DNA of 64,000 bases, from the NCBI GenBank assembly GCA_014799785.1, contig JAAVHI010000004.1:82824-146823 (forward strand). Reading direction: 5' to 3'. Position 1 is the stretch's first letter; each line of letters opens with the position of its first letter. Positions 9,401 through 15,715 of this stretch are shown piece by piece. This stretch comes from Ruminococcus sp. Lineage in GTDB: Bacteria; Bacillota; Clostridia; Oscillospirales; Ruminococcaceae. Under the pieces are notes generated by a model. It worked only from the letters and a program-made list of their open reading frames with translations. It did no database searches and had not been told where the DNA came from. The position numbers and the translations under genes are program-made.

Positions 9401-10662
9401 TTTCCCGTGTTGTACTCGGTGCTGCTTTCGGGCCAGTTTACCTTGTAGGCTTCAACAAAGAACTGATAATGCAGACCGGGATTTACCGATACAGCCAGTC
9501 TGAGGCTGTCGCCGTCGTCGATCAGTCTGCTGTCGTTTTTCGGATATGCCGTCTGCCTCCAGGTCGTTCCGCCGTTGTCGCTTACATGCACGCGGTAGCC
9601 TGTAGCTTCGCCGCCTACGTCATTGCCGCCCTGCTGTACGACCTTGTTCCATTTGAGGTAGACCTGGTCGTCATAGGAATACTCCTCACCCGACGGAAAT
9701 GCCGTAAATACACCGTTATTGTCATAGCCGACTGTCAGATTCGGCTTATCAAGCTTTGCATTAAAATAAACGCCGTACTGTATAGAAAAGGTGTGTCTGA
9801 TATCGCTTTCAACAATACTGTCTTTTCGTCCCGATACCTGACCTACGACAGTTTTCTGAAGCTGTTCGTCTGTTGCGTCGGGATCGCCCTGTCTGAAACG
9901 CCAGAGCTGCATTTTTGCTATCGGAATGATAGTTACCGTATACTCGTTGTCATTGGTCGGAAGTCCTGTGATCTCCGCCGAGGTTTGATTGTTCGGATAT
10001 TCAAAATCTCTTTTGTATCCGGAAGCGTTCTCGACCCTTACGATGTAGTGGTCGATGATATTTGTAACAGGGTAGTCCGTGCTGAAATGTCTTCCGCTTT
10101 CGTCCACGTGATTACAGCCCGCTTCAACTCTGTACGCCCATGTTATCTGAAGTGCGCCGTTGGCCGTTTTTAAGCTTGTTATATCCGCTGTAACGCAGTC
10201 GCGCGCGTGGAGGTATTCGTCCTCCAGATACGCCTCTGTTTCGCCGACGGTAGCTCCGTCGATCTTGGGGATAAGGCGGTATGTTTTTCCCGTATCGTCG
10301 TCCTTTACGGAAATAGCGGTACCAACCGCGCTTGCAGTGATGCCGAGGTCAATATCCAGCTCGGGCGCAACCATAAGAAGAAACGCCGCCGCCAGAACAG
10401 CAGACATAACGCGTCCCCAAAAAGGCTTCTTCACATAAACGATATCGTCCTGCCTGCGGGCTCTGGATTTTTCCTGGGGCTTCCTGACGCCGAGGAAATT
10501 TCCGTTCTTGTCCGACAGAGCAAGATCCGCGCGGCACAGCAAAGCGTACCACAGCTTCACGAACAGCTCCGCGATAACGCAGGGGAGCCACATAAGCTTA
10601 TTTTTGCTGCGCTTTGCCTTTAAGCGGCGCAGTATCGCTTTTTTGGTATTAAAGTCCAGCAT
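6448..10662 (-). CDS. Surface protein with many fibronectin type III repeats
   Basis: 1404 residues. A basic N-terminal stretch of about 80 residues precedes a hydrophobic segment (about residues 85-105) ending in a plausible signal-peptidase site (ITASA), so the export signal is internal. At least six clear fibronectin type III-like repeats of 90-105 residues lie at about residues 590-1150, marked by the recurring core W-x-AVKGAEGY / WDAVSGATGY and a C-terminal YTYYVVAYK-type strand; more divergent copies lie before. The last 250 residues are a different beta-rich domain, with no sortase motif. A spacer or adhesin role is inference only. The ATG at 10662 follows GGAGG; a GTG four codons earlier overlaps that site. 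Monocistronic. Confidence 0.85.
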   Translation of the reverse strand: MLDFNTKKAILRRLKAKRSKNKLMWLPCVIAELFVKLWYALLCRADLALSDKNGNFLGVRKPQEKSRARRQDDIVYVKKPFWGRVMSAVLAAAFLLMVAPELDIDLGITASAVGTAISVKDDDTGKTYRLIPKIDGATVGETEAYLEDEYLHARDCVTADITSLKTANGALQITWAYRVEAGCNHVDESGRHFSTDYPVTNIIDHYIVRVENASGYKRDFEYPNNQTSAEITGLPTNDNEYTVTIIPIAKMQLWRFRQGDPDATDEQLQKTVVGQVSGRKDSIVESDIRHTFSIQYGVYFNAKLDKPNLTVGYDNNGVFTAFPSGEEYSYDDQVYLKWNKVVQQGGNDVGGEATGYRVHVSDNGGTTWRQTAYPKNDSRLIDDGDSLRLAVSVNPGLHYQFFVEAYKVNWPESSTEYNTGNAGMITSASNPVGNGKDLYTAPVTPDITATQRVSSSGSTFYEINVAHLGGDNNYDGIYLFRTEGEEITDEYLKSHGIDNPYSTFGEWLAKTATRDGNKAYFNLKIMQSAFVNSNTYSDSDIIEGKTYYYYAVAHRDIQSGSSAVHILYAKRYTYTNTTFRLDSFKKIVPVINKVTSADGQVTIEWDPINNAERYELQARQTGIHDEDNKTVDYDGVWETIYNGPNRTYVHDNLYNSDRYEYRVRAVVDMRSMEDENTVSEQITTQWSKIARATVGTLLDTPMNVRATSSDGQAVVSWDAVSGATGYDLHYTSNDPDDPQGVIGGLKRTTYTHTNIKNDKVYTYWVVAYKEIAIGGDPQNPQKVTGKESNKVKIRIGQALTTPQNLKATTTDGTVNISWNAVSGASGYKLHYKYVKKNGETTDYTEKTVFDVTSPSYIHAGLNNGDRYTYYVEAYKEVSGEPVYGPQSDEVWVIVGVPLDAPKDFSGTTTDGIVNLSWTAVKGAEGYVLYFRRNGGGWQEVDISKTSFQHTGLSNGDRYEYYVKAYKTVNGERVYSFDESNHLNFTIGDELDSPKDFNVVTTDGQASLTWSTVKGAEGYIVYAYGGGRSYQFDVSRNAYVHTNLINGDSWTYYVVAYKTVNGTRVYSSPTKSITITTGISINAVIDLVATAGNRQVDLSWTAVKGAEGYVVYLYNSKTMEFEPITVISGTKYSHTGLKNGQKYTYMVAPYKTVNGERFYGEYSMSVTATPSTGSITDIDTALNVRGTTPYGISHSEYIDASANHAAFDEAVDVYFTTNKESTDAVKDVLKNYADGLKSFIIYPFDISIYKEGTKIEVDPNPGYTVTITMPIPDRLIAYRDYITVVHIGDGMVDTEEITADDSAEDWIRTADTTLEVLPCAIVDIDNVWCVQFVCSSFSPYALVIYKEHIQDISSGGGIINGDFAGIFNSGVLLSTTLPDIMPHNKKLKVVQGGKKRYRIKSVEKR

Positions 10663-10739
10663 AAATACCTCCACATATTTTACACACGGACACAGTTTGC
10701 CCGTAAAATTATTTTTAAAGACAATAAGCCATTGTTATA

Positions 10740-10768
10740 ATAATACCATATTTTCATAAAAAAGTAAA
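10740..10768 (-). promoter_or_regulatory. Promoter of the fibronectin-III protein gene
   Basis: Minus strand: -35 TTTACT (10763-10768), 17-base spacer, -10 TATTAT (10740-10745), about 75 bases before the start codon. Confidence 0.6.
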
Positions 10769-10834
10769 GGAATTTATATCGGCAATTTTGCACAAATTTA
10801 CACACCGATCATCAATATTTTGTATAAAATCCGA

Positions 10835-11008
10835 TCACATTTGTTTTCTGACCACGCCGTACTCGTCGTCGAGGCGGTACCAGTGGCATTCGCCGCTGCC
10901 GCCGCTGAGAAATCTTCCCATTTCGTCCTCGTCAAGATCGGCCGCGCAGACGTACTGCTCCCAGTCCTCGTCGTAAACGTAGTTCACGCAGCTTTCGCAC
11001 TCACTCAT
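10835..11008 (-). CDS. Small cysteine-containing protein (DUF6472-like)
   Basis: 57 residues, acidic, reading MSECESCVNYVYDEDWEQYV at the start, with LDEDEMGRFL and VRKQM at the end. Cysteines at 4, 7, 21 and 41 could bind a metal. It resembles a short clostridial family I recall as DUF6472; that name is from memory and unverified. Its ATG overlaps the stop of sfsA by four bases, so it is translated coupled to SfsA. Function unknown. Confidence 0.75.
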   Translation of the reverse strand: MSECESCVNYVYDEDWEQYVCAADLDEDEMGRFLSGGSGECHWYRLDDEYGVVRKQM

Positions 11009-11679
11009 AGCTTTATCTCCACCTTGTTTCTTATTTTCATGCTGTCGGGAGTTACCTCACAGTCGTAAGCCATAAGCTGTACTCCACGCTCCGCCGCAAG
11101 CCTTAAAGCCTGTCCGAACTCGGGGTGAGTGGTATCATTCGGCTTAAAGTACCGCACGTCCTCCATCTGTATCACAAACAGCAGATACGTCTCAAATCCC
11201 TCGTCAAGACACCTTGCCAGCTCGTTTATATGCTTCACGCCCCTCTCCGTGGGAGCGTCGGGAAACATCACCGCGCCGTCCTCCTCAAGTGTAACGCCCT
11301 TTACCTCAAGCAGTATTTTCCTGCCGCCCTGCTCTATGTAAAAATCAAACCGCGAGTTCCCATAGCTGTACTCCGGCTTTATCGTCCCTCCCGGAAAAAC
11401 CGCCGGCAGAAACTCCCCCGCCGCAATGTTCGGCGCGCCGCTGTCCATGTTGATGAGCCTGTCCCCTTTTTGAACAGCCACAAGGTCGTACATGGTTTTC
11501 CTTTTCGCGGACTGCTCCGCCTTTTCCAGCCAGACCCGCGCGCCATCTGTCAGAAGCTCCCTGCACCGCCCGGTATTTTTCACATGGCACACCTCGGTCT
11601 TTCCGTCAATTTCCACATTTGCCACAAATCTGTTGGGACGGGAAACAAACCGTCCCTCAACGATATTTTTATATCTCAC
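11005..11679 (-). CDS. sfsA: SfsA family protein (sugar fermentation stimulation homologue)
   Basis: 224 residues, the normal family length. Shows the N-terminal OB-like part (GRFVSRPNRFVANVEIDGK, CHVKNTGRCREL) and the nuclease-fold core with NSRFDFYIE and ILLEVKGVTLEEDG, where the D and E-x-K pattern resembles PD-(D/E)xK enzymes, then FPDAPTERGVKHI. E. coli SfsA was named for a maltose phenotype and is reported to bind DNA; the true activity is unsettled. The start is GTG, with GGGGG before it, directly after the terminator of the upstream gene. Coupled to the 57-residue protein downstream. Confidence 0.95.
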   Translation of the reverse strand: MRYKNIVEGRFVSRPNRFVANVEIDGKTEVCHVKNTGRCRELLTDGARVWLEKAEQSAKRKTMYDLVAVQKGDRLINMDSGAPNIAAGEFLPAVFPGGTIKPEYSYGNSRFDFYIEQGGRKILLEVKGVTLEEDGAVMFPDAPTERGVKHINELARCLDEGFETYLLFVIQMEDVRYFKPNDTTHPEFGQALRLAAERGVQLMAYDCEVTPDSMKIRNKVEIKL

Positions 11680-11697
11680 AGTATCCCCCTAAACAAA

Positions 11698-11738
11698 ACG
11701 ATATCCGGGGAATTTCCGCTTTGTCCCCAAGATATCGT
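11698..11738 (-). terminator. Terminator after the ComFB-like gene
   Basis: Arms ACGATATC / GATATCGT plus inner GGGGA / TCCCC; on the minus strand the stem is followed by TTTTGTTT. It ends the PilZ-ParA-ComFB run and abuts the sfsA ribosome site. Confidence 0.78.
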
Positions 11739-11749
11739 CCCATAAGTAT

Positions 11750-12259
11750 TCAGTTGCCGATATTGTGCCTCGGAAACCGCCTCCGCTGTATCGCAAGCCT
11801 GATAAGCGTGCAGAGCACCTCTCTTCGGCTCTGCATTTTCATTCTGTCGGCGCGGCGCAGGTCGTCCTTGCCGTTGACCCTTATTTTCAGCGTGGGAACG
11901 GCGTCAATAGCCTCCGCCATTGCCTCCGCGTAGCACACCGCGCAGCGGCAGCAGTTGAATCTTTCCAGCACCTGCGGCAGAAGCTCTGTCACAAGCTCGC
12001 CAGTAATGTCTATCTCCGCGCCGTTCGCGCCCTTTCGGACGCTTTTCGACGTTATCCTCTCCACCTTGAAGCTGCTGTCCAAAATAGGGTTCGGAGCGGT
12101 CTTTTTACCGCCCGTCAGAAGCCGCATAACCGCTTCGGTCTTGTTGGACTTTGCGCCCTTCGCGCTTTTAGCCGCCTTTTCAGCTTTAGCGGTTTTCTTT
12201 GTATTTTCGGTTATTTCGGTATCTGCGTCCTTTGCAGTTTTTGCAGATTTTCCCGCCAT
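11750..12259 (-). CDS. ComFB-like protein with Lys/Ala-rich tail
   Basis: 169 residues. The first ~55 are a low-complexity Ala/Lys/Thr stretch, likely disordered and positively charged. The second half holds ELVTELLPQVLERFN followed by CCRCAVCYAEAMAEAIDAVP, a Cys-Cys-x2-Cys-x2-Cys cluster next to a helix, as in late-competence ComFB-family proteins; some cyanobacterial members of that family bind cyclic-di-GMP. Assignment rests on this short pattern, so it is moderate. Lies 19 bases downstream of the ParA gene in the same direction, so probably co-transcribed. The basic tail could bind nucleic acid or membrane (inference). Confidence 0.6.
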   Translation of the reverse strand: MAGKSAKTAKDADTEITENTKKTAKAEKAAKSAKGAKSNKTEAVMRLLTGGKKTAPNPILDSSFKVERITSKSVRKGANGAEIDITGELVTELLPQVLERFNCCRCAVCYAEAMAEAIDAVPTLKIRVNGKDDLRRADRMKMQSRREVLCTLIRLAIQRRRFPRHNIGN

Positions 12260-12278
12260 ATTTCAGGATCCTTTCGGT

Positions 12279-13082
12279 TTAATTGTTTTTCTTTCTTCTG
12301 AAGCCGATAACTGTCCGTTCCTCGTCGAAGGCCTCGGGGTACAGAAGCTTCGCCAGTTTGATGTAGTCCTTTGCCGCCTTGCAGCCGGGGGAATATGTGG
12401 TCAGTACCTCCTGATGAGCGGGAGCTTCAGCCGCCGCCACCGAAACGGATATCTTCACGTCCAGCACCTGTGTCTTGAGCTGCTCGGCGACTATCTCCAC
12501 CATTTCCGCAACCTCTTCTGCAAGGGTCTGCTTCTTGACGTATTTCGTCAGCAGTATCCCGCGGACGTTCAGTCTTTTATTGTAGTATTTCTTAACGGCC
12601 GTAATAGTCTCCTTAAGCTGAGCGATACCCTGAAGCGACAGTATTTCGGGGGTCATGGGGATAATAAGGTCGTCCGCCGCGGTATAGGCGTTTATCGTCA
12701 GTATGGACAGCGCGGGAGGCGTGTCTATGATGATATAGTCGTAGCTGTATCTGATTATTTTCAGAATATCCTTTAAAATGAACTCCCTGCGTTCGGAGGT
12801 AAGCTCCAGCTCGCTCCCCGAAAGCAGAATATTTGACGTTATAACGTCGCATATGTGGGTAGTCTTTACAGCCTCCCTTATATCGCACGCGCCCGTCATA
12901 ACGTCGTGTATAGTATAGCCGTCGTCCTCCGCGCCCAAGGAAAAGGAAAGATTTCCCTGCGGGTCCATATCAATGCAGAGGACGCGCTTGTCCTCGCCGC
13001 GGAAAATACCGGCAAGCGCGGCGCAGGTAGTGGTTTTTCCAACACCGCCCTTTTGGTTTGTAACAACAATAACAGTCGCCAT
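12279..13082 (-). CDS. ParA/Soj-type ATPase
   Basis: 267 residues. Deviant Walker A KGGVGKTT at 11-18 with the signature lysine, DMDPQGN near residue 39, and DTPPAL near 123 identify the ParA/MinD class: a dimerising ATPase that positions cargo on DNA or membrane. No ParB partner is next to it, so it is not the chromosome parAB pair. It is not FlhG either: it lacks an N-terminal FlhF-activating extension and flhF is absent nearby. Neighbours are a PilZ protein upstream and a ComFB-like protein downstream. The start codon is separated from its ribosome site by a hairpin (13089-13112). Confidence 0.9.
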   Translation of the reverse strand: MATVIVVTNQKGGVGKTTTCAALAGIFRGEDKRVLCIDMDPQGNLSFSLGAEDDGYTIHDVMTGACDIREAVKTTHICDVITSNILLSGSELELTSERREFILKDILKIIRYSYDYIIIDTPPALSILTINAYTAADDLIIPMTPEILSLQGIAQLKETITAVKKYYNKRLNVRGILLTKYVKKQTLAEEVAEMVEIVAEQLKTQVLDVKISVSVAAAEAPAHQEVLTTYSPGCKAAKDYIKLAKLLYPEAFDEERTVIGFRRKKNN

Positions 13083-13088
13083 ATATGA

Positions 13089-13112
13089 ACATTTTCCCGT
13101 TAGGGAAAATGT
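13089..13112 (-). promoter_or_regulatory. Hairpin between ribosome site and start of parA
   Basis: Perfect 10-bp stem ACATTTTCCC with a 4-base loop. The strong site AAAGGAG (13116-13122) is 33 bases from the ATG at 13082; folding out the 24-base hairpin leaves 9 bases, a normal spacing. Confidence 0.7.
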
Positions 13113-13139
13113 GTACTCCTTTCTAACGATGTTTTGTGG

Positions 13140-13276
13140 TTTTGCGTCAGCAAAATTCCGAGCTTAAATTGAGTTTCACTCAATTCGAGGAAAACAAAAC
13201 TCGCAGTTTGAAAATCCTTGATTTTCAAATTTTATGACAAGGCTCCTTTCGGGAGTGCCGCTCTCCGACGGAAAGG
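13140..13276 (-). repeat. Run of four hairpins in the parA leader
   Basis: In the 248-base gap between the PilZ gene and parA: TTTTGC-GTCA-GCAAAA (13140-13155), AATTGAGT-3-ACTCAATT (13167-13185), TTTGAAAAT-5-ATTTTCAAA (13207-13229) and CCTTTC...GAAAGG (13245-13276, with an inner GGGAG/CTCTCC pairing). None is followed by a long T run on the minus strand. Could be a structured leader or an inserted small repeat. Confidence 0.6.
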
Positions 13277-13330
13277 CGTCCCCGTAAAGGTCAGCTTCCC
13301 CTTTTTGGATTATTATTGGCTATTTGCTTT

Positions 13331-14005
13331 TTACAAATTCTGCTGCCGCCGCTTCTTTTCTTCAAGAACGCGCCTGCGCTCTCTTTCCATTACCTGACAG
13401 TCGAATATGAATCTTGCCAGACGCTCCTCCTGGGACTGGTTCAGGTCGAGGAAACGGCAGCCGTAGCCCTCTACCTCACCGCTGTCTGTAAGCTGAACTC
13501 TCAGTATCTCCGTCAGCAGCTTCATCTCCCCGTCAAGGAAGCTGAGCATTACCTGGTCGCCCGCCTCAAAGGTCGAATTTGACGAAAAGAAAACGCCACC
13601 CAGATTGAGGTTGATGATGTGAAGCTCCACAGGGTCGTCGAAAGCGAACATTTCCTCTCCCCTTATGTAAAAGGTGGAGAGACCGCTCATGTCCACCACA
13701 ACCTTGAAGCTTCTGCGTCTTTCCTTGAGTACCTCGCCCTCGCCCACATGGAAGTTTATCTGGTACTCGGTACACAGATCGATCGACGTATTGTACTTAA
13801 CGCGGTCGCCGTTCAGGTACTCAAAAATGACCTCCACGGGTTCGTCCTGAGTAATAAGCGGAAAGTCGTTTCCTCTCAGCATGACCAGGTCTTTTCCCTT
13901 TATCTTGAAAAAGTCCTTCGGAAACGAAACCGACTTCGTAGCCAGAAGCATTCTGCCGCGCAGATTATAAACCAGTACTCTGCTGATTTTATCCTTGTTT
14001 ATCAT
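13331..14005 (-). CDS. PilZ-domain protein, YcgR-like cyclic-di-GMP receptor
   Basis: 224 residues. The N-terminal half is a YcgR-N-like beta domain; the C-terminal PilZ domain shows the cyclic-di-GMP switch ERRRSFKV (R-x3-R) followed by NLNLGGVFF, the D/N-x-S/N-x-x-G signature, and ends in a basic helix. YcgR/DgrA proteins bind cyclic-di-GMP and slow or stop the flagellar motor by touching MotA or FliG. Placement in a genome with a full flagellar operon 50 kb away fits that role, but some act elsewhere. ATG at 14005 is chosen because AAGGGG precedes it; longer in-frame starts lie within the promoter. Confidence 0.87.
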   Translation of the reverse strand: MINKDKISRVLVYNLRGRMLLATKSVSFPKDFFKIKGKDLVMLRGNDFPLITQDEPVEVIFEYLNGDRVKYNTSIDLCTEYQINFHVGEGEVLKERRRSFKVVVDMSGLSTFYIRGEEMFAFDDPVELHIINLNLGGVFFSSNSTFEAGDQVMLSFLDGEMKLLTEILRVQLTDSGEVEGYGCRFLDLNQSQEERLARFIFDCQVMERERRRVLEEKKRRQQNL

Positions 14006-14045
14006 AATACGGTATCCCCTTAGCCGAATTTTTTCAATCACTATT

Positions 14046-14074
14046 ATTATACAAAAAAAAATCTGATTTTGCAA
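14046..14074 (-). promoter_or_regulatory. Promoter of the PilZ gene, T9 tract in spacer
   Basis: Minus strand: -35 TTGCAA (14069-14074), 17-base spacer containing nine consecutive T (14053-14061), -10 TATAAT (14046-14051). Probably also drives parA and the ComFB-like gene. Confidence 0.75.
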
Positions 14075-14239
14075 TAGAATTTTTTCATCTTATGAAATTT
14101 ATAAAATATCGGGGCATTTTTTTGTGTAAAATACAATAAAATTTCCGCACGCTATATACAAAGTCAAAGAAAAATGATATAATATATTAAGTTATATATT
14201 TTTGTACATAATTCCGAAAATAATTTTAAAAAATTACCG

Positions 14240-14261
14240 CCGCACTGCTTAAGCACTGCGG
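14240..14261 (+). promoter_or_regulatory. Hairpin before the permuted papain-fold gene
   Basis: Near-palindrome CCGCACTGCTTAAGCACTGCGG immediately upstream of the ribosome site AAAGGAG and the ATG at 14276. Nothing else is evident between here and the divergent pilZ promoter; the region is AT-rich. Confidence 0.45.
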
Positions 14262-14275
14262 TGTAAAGGAGTCCC

Positions 14276-14866
14276 ATGGAAAAACGCTTCTTATATCTCG
14301 TCCTCACAAGGACGGGTACATTGCCATCGAAGATCATAGGCTTTGTGACGGGCAAAAGATATACCCACGTTTCGATAGCATCCGATGAGCTGCTTACAGA
14401 AATGTACAGCTTCTGCCGCGACAAAAAGGAAGCTCCCCTGCCCGCGGGCTTTAACCGCGAGGATCTTTTCACCGAGGTGTTCGGAGCCTGCAAGACTATC
14501 CCCGGAGAGGTGTACCGCCTGCCCGTTACCGACGAGCAGCTTGAACGCTACAATGATGTAATACGTCACTTTATCCTCAACCGCGGCTCATACTCCTACG
14601 ACGTGGGAGCGCTTCTGCCTATGGCTCTGCATATCCCCTACAAGCTCAGGAACCGCTTTGTCTGCTCGGTATGGGTGGGCTTCGTTCTGGGCAAAAGCGG
14701 AGTAAAGCACAACATTGACAAGCAGCCCTCCCTTATAGAACCGGAGGATTTCCGCAGCATTGAGGGCGCGGAGCTTGTCTACCGCGGCGATCTGAAAAAA
14801 TACAGGGACTACATAACCAAAAAGAACGGCGGGACTGTCCCGCTCAGCGGCAGTGAAACGGCCTGA
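14276..14866 (+). CDS. Permuted NlpC/P60 (LRAT/YiiX-like) papain-fold protein
   Basis: 196 residues without signal peptide. Pattern YTHVSIA puts a histidine at 31, and FVCSVWVGFVLG puts a cysteine at 130. Histidine before cysteine is the order of circularly permuted NlpC/P60 proteins (LRAT, YiiX, YaeF groups), which cleave or transfer acyl or peptide groups; substrates of bacterial members are mostly unknown. YSYDVGALL before the cysteine also fits the fold. The gene is followed 18 bases later by a GTG-started membrane protein, so the two are probably one unit. Family call is from motif order, hence moderate. Confidence 0.65.
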   Translation: MEKRFLYLVLTRTGTLPSKIIGFVTGKRYTHVSIASDELLTEMYSFCRDKKEAPLPAGFNREDLFTEVFGACKTIPGEVYRLPVTDEQLERYNDVIRHFILNRGSYSYDVGALLPMALHIPYKLRNRFVCSVWVGFVLGKSGVKHNIDKQPSLIEPEDFRSIEGAELVYRGDLKKYRDYITKKNGGTVPLSGSETA

Positions 14867-14884
14867 TCCCGGAGGAGGATAATT

Positions 14885-15616
14885 GTGCGCAAGATGATAA
14901 GGGTCAACGAAAAACGTCTGGCCGCAAAATACAACAGGCGTATCTTCCTCGCCGCTCTTCCCGCGGTAAGCATGGCGGTGTCGCTTCTGGTTGTCATTCT
15001 GCTTTTTGTGGCGGTGCTTGACAAGGAGCTGCCCCAGGAGATGTACAGGACGATCTTTTACGTCGCCTACGCCGCCTGCGCGTACGGCTTTGTTGTCTGT
15101 CTTATCGGCTCCGCCGCCGCGGAAATACTTATACGCGCCCACCGCGAGCATACCTATATCCACATTTCGGGTTCGGTAATGGTTGTCTCACAGCACACCA
15201 GAGCGGTCTACCAGGACGGAAAATGGGTACACTACAAAAAAATGTGGGTGATAAGGCTTGCCGACGTGACTAACGTCGAGTGCATACGCAATCACCTTAC
15301 CATAAACGCCGAAGCAAGATATTTCAACGAGGACGCAAGCTGGCTTGGCTACTCCGAAACGGAGGACGGCATTTCCTTTGACCGCTGGTGGTACGACGCC
15401 AACGGCGGCAGTACGGTCAGCACGGTTGAGGTGACGGACTTCTACACCTACGGCGACCGCATAGCGCGGCATATCGACCACTGCGCCAACAAGATACGCG
15501 AACGGAATCTGCGCCGCGAACGCTTCCGTCAGGAAATGCTGGAGATAGCCAAGGGCGTAAAGCACCCCAAAAGGATCAGGGACAAATACAAGCCTCAAAA
15601 AAAGCGTTACCGCTAA
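14885..15616 (+). CDS. Membrane protein of unknown function
   Basis: 243 residues, GTG start with GGAGGA in front. Two transmembrane helices at about residues 18-45 and 52-80, then a cytoplasmic beta-rich region (IHISGSVMVVS, WVIRLADVTNVECI) that looks PH-like, and a very basic tail ending in KYKPQKKRYR. The PH suggestion is tentative; I do not recognise the family with confidence. Likely co-transcribed with the papain-fold protein. Confidence 0.65.
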   Translation: MRKMIRVNEKRLAAKYNRRIFLAALPAVSMAVSLLVVILLFVAVLDKELPQEMYRTIFYVAYAACAYGFVVCLIGSAAAEILIRAHREHTYIHISGSVMVVSQHTRAVYQDGKWVHYKKMWVIRLADVTNVECIRNHLTINAEARYFNEDASWLGYSETEDGISFDRWWYDANGGSTVSTVEVTDFYTYGDRIARHIDHCANKIRERNLRRERFRQEMLEIAKGVKHPKRIRDKYKPQKKRYR

Positions 15617-15715
15617 AGGCCGAGCCTTTACCCTTGCCGCCGTAATTTGTCAGTAAGGGCAGTTGTTCTTCCGAGACGAAAGCGGCTTCCGCATCGTTAT
15701 ATGTTAAGCGACAGG

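Noticed and set aside
12279..13082. ParA-type ATPase as FlhG/FleN
   Set aside because: No N-terminal FlhF-activating motif, closer to Soj/ParA, and no flhF nearby.
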